This document shows, piece after piece, positions 35,871 through 41,156 of a stretch of DNA of 41,156 nt. The translations under genes and the position numbers were made by a program. The stretch's first letter is position 1. Each line of letters begins with the position of its first letter. The notes beneath the pieces are model-generated. The model was not told the DNA's origin, did no database searches, and worked only from the letters and a program-made list of their open reading frames with translations. Source of the stretch: Opitutaceae bacterium (GTDB lineage Bacteria > Verrucomicrobiota > Verrucomicrobiia > Opitutales > Coraliomargaritaceae); NCBI GenBank assembly GCA_009886465.1, contig QXZH01000108.1:1-41156 (forward strand), given 5' to 3'.

Positions 35871-37445
35871 TCAGCGTAGCTGAAGAGAAACTTGGCTTGT
35901 GCTGAGGCCGCGTGAGGTCTCTTGGGTGAGGCAATGTAAATGTTTAAGTGCAGTACCAAGTGCCTCGCGATCGGTGAGGCGCCATGCCCAGCTACCAGAG
36001 GGTTTGCCAGGAGTATTCATGCGCGCTTCGGAGCCGAGACCTAGGATATCCTGCACGGGCACAATGGCCGCACCCGCGCCAGAGCGGTAAAGGCTGCGAA
36101 TAAAGTCCCAGTGAATGTCCGAGCCATCGGTGCCAAAGTAATCGAGCGTGATCTTTCGCTCGGCCTCGACCTCATCCTTACTGCGCGTACTCCCTTCCCC
36201 CGCTTCACTGGAAAACCAGCCGACGACGGTATCGTTATCATGCGTACCGGAATAGGCGACGCAGTTAGCTACGTATTTTTCGGGTAGGAAGGTGTGACTC
36301 ATCGGGTCAGAACCAAAGGCAAATTGTTGAATGCGAATACCTGGTAAATTGTAATCGTCGCGCAATTTTTCCACTTCAGGCGTGATCACACCAAGGTCTT
36401 CTGCGATGAATGGAAGTGGTAAACCATGGTCATCAACAAAGGCATCGAAAACTTCATGGCCAGGCGCAGGTATCCATTGCCCGCCCGCAGCGGTTTCGGC
36501 ATCGCCAGGCACCTCCCAGCAAGCATCGAAACCACGAAAGTGATCGATCCGAACCACGTCAACCCAAGTCAAAATCTTACTCAGGCGCGCACGCCACCAT
36601 GCGTAGTGATCACTGCGGTGTGCATCCCAATCGTAGAGCGGATTACCCCAAAGCTGACCAGTCGATGAAAAGTAGTCAGGCGGCACGCCTGCCATCACGC
36701 TGGGGTTGCCTTCGGCATTGAGGCGGAAAAGCTCACGCTGGCACCAGACGTCGGCGCTATCGTGCGCCACAAAAATAGGCAGGTCACCCACAAGTCGCAC
36801 CCCAAGCTCGCGCGCGTGCTTCTGGACATTCATCCATTGCGAGCGGAGAATAAACTGCTCAAAGTAAATGCGCTCGATATCGCTTTTAAGCTCAATCGAG
36901 ATGGTCTCTAAAGCCACAGCATCCCGGTCGCGATATTTGGCTGGCCAATCCGTCCAAGCGACACCGCCGAAGCTAGCTTTGAGCGCGCTAAAAAGTGCGA
37001 AAGCTTTGAGCCAATTATTCTCGGCTTGGCAAAAAGCATTGTATTCTACGCGCAGCGGATGTCCGGTCTCTAAGGCAAAGAACCGAAGAGCTGCGCGAGT
37101 CGTCAACTCAGTCTTGTTGGAATAGACTTGAACATAATCGACACGCTCACCGAGCGGCATTTGCAGAGCCATTAGCTCTGAGTCATCGATCAAGCCCCGC
37201 GCATTTAAATCTTCTGGACTGATAAAAACTGGATTCGCTGCAAAGGCAGACAATCCTTGGTAAGGTGAATCCCCATAGCCAGCGGGATTGAGCGGTAGGA
37301 TCTGCCAAGTATTTTGTCCGTGTGCCGCCAGTGCCTCAATCCACTCAATAGAGGATGGCCCAAAATCACCGATTCCAAAATGATTCGGCAAAGAGCTGGG
37401 ATGCGTAAGAAGACCGCAGTCTTTATTGAAGAGTGTTTGAGGCAT
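35871..37445 (-). CDS. malQ: 4-alpha-glucanotransferase (GH77)
   Basis: GLLTHPSSLPNHFGIGDFG; WQILPLNPAGYGDSPYQGLSAFAANP; VVRIDHFRGF; PFIAEDLGVITPEV; YSGTHDNDTVVGWF. Confidence 0.96.
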   Translation of the reverse strand: MPQTLFNKDCGLLTHPSSLPNHFGIGDFGPSSIEWIEALAAHGQNTWQILPLNPAGYGDSPYQGLSAFAANPVFISPEDLNARGLIDDSELMALQMPLGERVDYVQVYSNKTELTTRAALRFFALETGHPLRVEYNAFCQAENNWLKAFALFSALKASFGGVAWTDWPAKYRDRDAVALETISIELKSDIERIYFEQFILRSQWMNVQKHARELGVRLVGDLPIFVAHDSADVWCQRELFRLNAEGNPSVMAGVPPDYFSSTGQLWGNPLYDWDAHRSDHYAWWRARLSKILTWVDVVRIDHFRGFDACWEVPGDAETAAGGQWIPAPGHEVFDAFVDDHGLPLPFIAEDLGVITPEVEKLRDDYNLPGIRIQQFAFGSDPMSHTFLPEKYVANCVAYSGTHDNDTVVGWFSSEAGEGSTRSKDEVEAERKITLDYFGTDGSDIHWDFIRSLYRSGAGAAIVPVQDILGLGSEARMNTPGKPSGSWAWRLTDREALGTALKHLHCLTQETSRGLSTSQVSLQLR

Positions 37446-37879
37446 TAATAGATTCCTTCTTGTCGGGATATTTAAAAGGATCCAAAGTAAACCTTCTTAG
37501 CACAGCTACCCAGATTAAATAGCACTAATTTTTTAAGGGAAGCATCAGTTAAGTCGCCTCCAGCCGAAGCATAGGACTGCGTGTGCGCGATTACTGGTAA
37601 GGGGGCAAAAATATGGAGACCTTGATGTAACATACTTTTAAGACTATTGAGAAAGTAAACATCCAAGCAAAATTCACAGACTAAGCGCTATTTGACGGTT
37701 GAACATACGTCCTCCTTATACTACTACATCAAGAACCATTGAGATGTAAAACAATGTAAGAGCTAAAGCGGTTCCGCTTGCCTTCATTTAAATTATCAAA
37801 ATACACAAGATGGGCATGAATACTGCCTAATAACTAAGAACGAATCACAAAACTGAATCTGAAAACAACTACCTACACA

Positions 37880-40800
37880 ATGGACTTTACCACACAGCTC
37901 GGACTTGATCCAAAAACTGCGGCTTACGCCCACGATGAAGATTCGCTCCTCGAATACGTCAATTTGAAGTTAACCTCAATCGGTCAGCCTACTTTCGATG
38001 GTGTCGGTGATTCTGGTTTCACGAGCTTGAGCAAGACACTACTCGCTAGCTATCAGGAAAAATCACGCCTACTCGCCGACTACCTTCCTCCCTGTGACCA
38101 GCGAGTGCAGAGCTTCCTAGTGGATTATTTTGGCGATCTAGACTCAATCGAAATGCCTTATCTGCCAAATAATACGCTCATCCTCGACCGCCATGGCGTG
38201 GCCCGTACCCTCTCGCTCCCCGCCAGAGGCGACCACTTCTCTTCCGAGATCATAGACTCTTACCGCATCCAACAAGGCGTACTTCATAACCCAAAGAGCG
38301 ACCGTCGCACGACCAAGGGCGTCTTTCACGTCACCGAAGGGGGACTTCCGATCCCCAATGATAAAAAAGCCGTTCCAAAACTAGCCGCCGCGCGCCTCTT
38401 CGCCAAAGCTCTCAAAACAGCGCCCGATTCTCTAACGACACTGCCCTTCCTCGCCAACCAAGAAGAAAAAGCCCGCGCTTGGGTCTCGCTTCTTCTTCGT
38501 CCGGTCGTCGTGCCCGAGGTCGATGGCTTCACCAAGGAAAAGACCCTCGAAGTCCGCTTCTTTGCGCCAGGTAACCTAGTTAGCAATCTCGACTTTGTAG
38601 AATCCATCTTCGGCAACGGCGGCGACCCTTTCATCGGCGAAAACGACGCTGCTCTCGATCCCGCCCATTGGACAGGTCACAGCGGTTGCGTCATTCTCGC
38701 GCCTCACCTTATGGGTACTACCAAGGTCGAACTCGGTCTACCCAACATCAAAGACGCCACCGAACGCCAAAAGCGCGACGGCATGTGTTGGGAAAAAGAA
38801 GGAGAACTCTACAACGACGGCGGTGCCTTCAAGATCACTTGCCGCGATGCCCGTGGTGTCGTCGTTACCGCGATCGCGGATAATTACTTCGGCTACTGCA
38901 AAAAAGAGGTCAAAACACAAATTGGTTTCTCCGCTAACCTTCACGGCCTTGCCGAAGAAGAGCACGCAGGCGGTACCCTCGCCTTCACTGGTTACGATCT
39001 GGGCGAAGATTTCCAGCTCAGCCATTACTACCCAGAGGTCGACCAGACCTTCGATGGCGTCGTCGCACGCTACATCGACCGTATTAATGTGAAGCCTGAA
39101 GGCTATGCAGTGGATAAGAACTTCAGTAACATCATCTACCTGCCCGAAGATGCCCGTATCGACCTCAATTCACAGCGCATCAGTTGGTCGAAGGTAGGAC
39201 AGGCGCAAGAGATCAAGCTCCTACCAAACAACACCTACGTGCTCCCCTCCGGCTACAAGGTTGAGATGATGAAGCCTGCCGAAGGTCGCCGCTGGCGTCT
39301 CGTCGGCTACACAGCAGAGAGCCGTGTGTGCCATAAGCCTTGCACCGTCTCTGGAGGCGGTAAATCCGAAATCTCCAAGCCGATTACTGATGCTATTATC
39401 TCAGGCCCGGTCTTTGTCAAAGACTTCGAAAAAGACTTCGATCTCGCCGAAGAGATCATCAATAAAGAATACGGCCAACGCTTCCTGGATAAGAAAAAGA
39501 ATACCGCTACCGGACGCCAATTACTCAGTAAAGACCGCTCACTTGGTTCCGTAATTAAACTCCTTACTGCATCCAAGGGTGAATACACAGAGGATTACAA
39601 TATTTGGCTTAAGTCCATTCCTCAACACGTCAAAGAGCTGGTCCTTATTATCAAGCGCTACTACAAAGGAGATTGGGGTACTGACTGGCGCAAGCGCTTC
39701 AGCGTCGACCTAATCAACGGCATACCAGGCAACTTCCTTCGCTACCGCGAGCAGCAAATGCTCACCCACTATCTGCGTATCGGCTACACCAGTAAGGGTT
39801 CTTGGCGTACTTTTGGACTACGCAAGGACTTCACCCCCGCAGCCAAGATCTCTCTCGAAGACGATATTACCGCTTCCACCGTTGCACCCAGTGCGCAGCT
39901 TAGCAGCCTACCTCCCGGTTGGTCGCTGCCCTCCGCGAAGTTTGTGCATAATTGCGAATATCGCTTCTTCCAGCGCCCTGACGACGCCGTCATCCGCGGC
40001 TACGACCACGCTGCCGAGGCCGACCTCAGCTCCTCTGGTAGCTTCCTTAGTAACTACGAGCCACTCGATCGGGAATTTGCCAAAAACGAAACCGAAGATA
40101 CCATCCGCTTCACCCAATACACTGACCCGATGCGTAAGATGGTAGTCAATTTCGACAAAGCCAACTCGCCCGACTACTACTCGACCAGTGCTTACCCTCG
40201 CGTCGTCGATGGTAAGCCGACCAAGAATCCGCGCTACCTTCAAGTCCGCCCCGACTTAAAAGACCCACGCGCGCTTTACCTCGCCGATTTAAGCTCACGC
40301 CTCTACCGCCGTCAGGATTCCTCTTCACCGCTGCTCCGTCCCGTCACTTCGATCCTTCCCGGTCGTCGTAACAACCCGGCCGAACCCGATGCAGGCGTTA
40401 AACCGCTCTGTGTGTTCAACCCGATCCACCACATGGAACTCCCTGAGCTTTTCATGGAGTACACCGCCAGCATCACTGGCAAATCTCCCTCCACCACTGG
40501 TGCTGGCTCCGAAGGTGCGCTCACTAAGGCACCCTTCAATGCACTTCCTCCGATCTACGATCTGAACAACGCACTAGTCTCCTACCTCATTACCGAGCAA
40601 CCGGCCTTCATCACCTCGGCCGGCTATGTAGGCCCTAAGTATCGAGTTGATCACGACATCAGCCTCCTCGTTCCCGAGATCTGGTGCCGCCTCAAGCCTG
40701 AGGAGACCGATCCTAAGTGGATGCTAGAGCACGGCTACCTAGAAAAAGTCGAAGACTTCGAGCACAAGGGCGAAATAGTCTTAGCCAGCCGAATCGGCTA

Positions 40801-41156
40801 TCGTATCACCGGGAAATTTGCCCGCATCTTCTTCGGCCGCGTATTCAATAATCCGACCTCTGTACTCGATGAGGCGATGCTCAAGCCCGAGCTGCAATGC
40901 ATGGATACTTTCGTCGAAGGTATGAGCACCATCGTGGCCGCGCACAAGCAATCCGCCGAGCACTACTTCGCCGACGGCTCTATCGAAGACGCCTGCCCTC
41001 CGCTCAAAGCCCTACTACATGTCATGAGAGACGGACATTACGAGGGCGAAGGTCTAGACTCACCAAAGATACGCAATCTATTCACCCGTGAATCCATGTT
41101 AGTCAGCGATTGGTATGCCGAACGCTTACAAAGTCAGCAGACGCACGATATTGCCA
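37880..41156 (+). CDS. Large protein (>1092 aa, 3' truncated), probable PPi-type phosphoenolpyruvate carboxykinase-like
   Basis: Manual translation from ATG 37880 gives a continuous frame to the window edge: MDFTTQLGLDPKTAAYAHDEDSLLEYVNLKL...VLHNPKSDRRTTKGVFHVTEGGLPIPNDKKAV...CHKPCTVSGGGKSEISKPITDA...GKSPSTTGAGSEGALTKAPFNALPPIYDLNNALVSYL. Family assignment is from recall; the presence of the CDS is secure. Confidence 0.6.
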   Translation, partial: MDFTTQLGLDPKTAAYAHDEDSLLEYVNLKLTSIGQPTFDGVGDSGFTSLSKTLLASYQEKSRLLADYLPPCDQRVQSFLVDYFGDLDSIEMPYLPNNTLILDRHGVARTLSLPARGDHFSSEIIDSYRIQQGVLHNPKSDRRTTKGVFHVTEGGLPIPNDKKAVPKLAAARLFAKALKTAPDSLTTLPFLANQEEKARAWVSLLLRPVVVPEVDGFTKEKTLEVRFFAPGNLVSNLDFVESIFGNGGDPFIGENDAALDPAHWTGHSGCVILAPHLMGTTKVELGLPNIKDATERQKRDGMCWEKEGELYNDGGAFKITCRDARGVVVTAIADNYFGYCKKEVKTQIGFSANLHGLAEEEHAGGTLAFTGYDLGEDFQLSHYYPEVDQTFDGVVARYIDRINVKPEGYAVDKNFSNIIYLPEDARIDLNSQRISWSKVGQAQEIKLLPNNTYVLPSGYKVEMMKPAEGRRWRLVGYTAESRVCHKPCTVSGGGKSEISKPITDAIISGPVFVKDFEKDFDLAEEIINKEYGQRFLDKKKNTATGRQLLSKDRSLGSVIKLLTASKGEYTEDYNIWLKSIPQHVKELVLIIKRYYKGDWGTDWRKRFSVDLINGIPGNFLRYREQQMLTHYLRIGYTSKGSWRTFGLRKDFTPAAKISLEDDITASTVAPSAQLSSLPPGWSLPSAKFVHNCEYRFFQRPDDAVIRGYDHAAEADLSSSGSFLSNYEPLDREFAKNETEDTIRFTQYTDPMRKMVVNFDKANSPDYYSTSAYPRVVDGKPTKNPRYLQVRPDLKDPRALYLADLSSRLYRRQDSSSPLLRPVTSILPGRRNNPAEPDAGVKPLCVFNPIHHMELPELFMEYTASITGKSPSTTGAGSEGALTKAPFNALPPIYDLNNALVSYLITEQPAFITSAGYVGPKYRVDHDISLLVPEIWCRLKPEETDPKWMLEHGYLEKVEDFEHKGEIVLASRIGYRITGKFARIFFGRVFNNPTSVLDEAMLKPELQCMDTFVEGMSTIVAAHKQSAEHYFADGSIEDACPPLKALLHVMRDGHYEGEGLDSPKIRNLFTRESMLVSDWYAERLQSQQTHDIA

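Noticed and set aside
1-41156. CRISPR arrays, rRNA/tRNA genes, transposases, phage genes
   Set aside because: No regularly spaced repeats, RNA gene signatures, or mobile-element proteins found by eye; a tRNAscan/CRISPR finder run would confirm.

Overview
The window looks like a chromosomal segment of a Verrucomicrobia/Opitutae-type bacterium (an inference from gene content, not proven). Most of it is housekeeping or transport genes: an AmpG-like MFS fragment, rsmG, dinB, DUF721/DciA-like, thyA-folA, recN, a Yip1-like membrane protein, ABC-F, a TPR-TPR-ExbB-ExbD-ExbD-VWA operon, hom, HtrA/DegP, a SafE/UreH2-like membrane protein, aroC, a degenerate CobW-like protein, an oligopeptide ABC transporter with fused OppB-OppC permeases, DUF1800-DUF1501, an MFS, a YhaM-like HD nuclease, cdd, an MFS sugar transporter with malQ, and a very large 3'-truncated ORF resembling PPi-type PEP carboxykinase. 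Both edge genes (1-965 minus and 37880-41156 plus) are absent from the supplied ORF track because they run off the window. The least explained structure is the 435-bp dinB/DUF721 intergenic region. On the minus strand it has a good sigma70-like promoter, two diverged copies of a hairpin plus GGGGUAA module, four GGGGUA motifs, stems held by G.U wobble that would be A-C mismatches on the plus strand, and two tandem intrinsic terminators. I propose this as an undescribed ~380-nt ncRNA. Other items of note are a TonB-like N-terminus joined to a degenerate VWA protein in an ExbBD operon with no visible TonB, a small ORF overlapping both its neighbours between DUF721 and thyA, and an OppBC fusion with what look like two extra linker TM segments. 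No rRNA, tRNA, CRISPR or mobile element could be supported.
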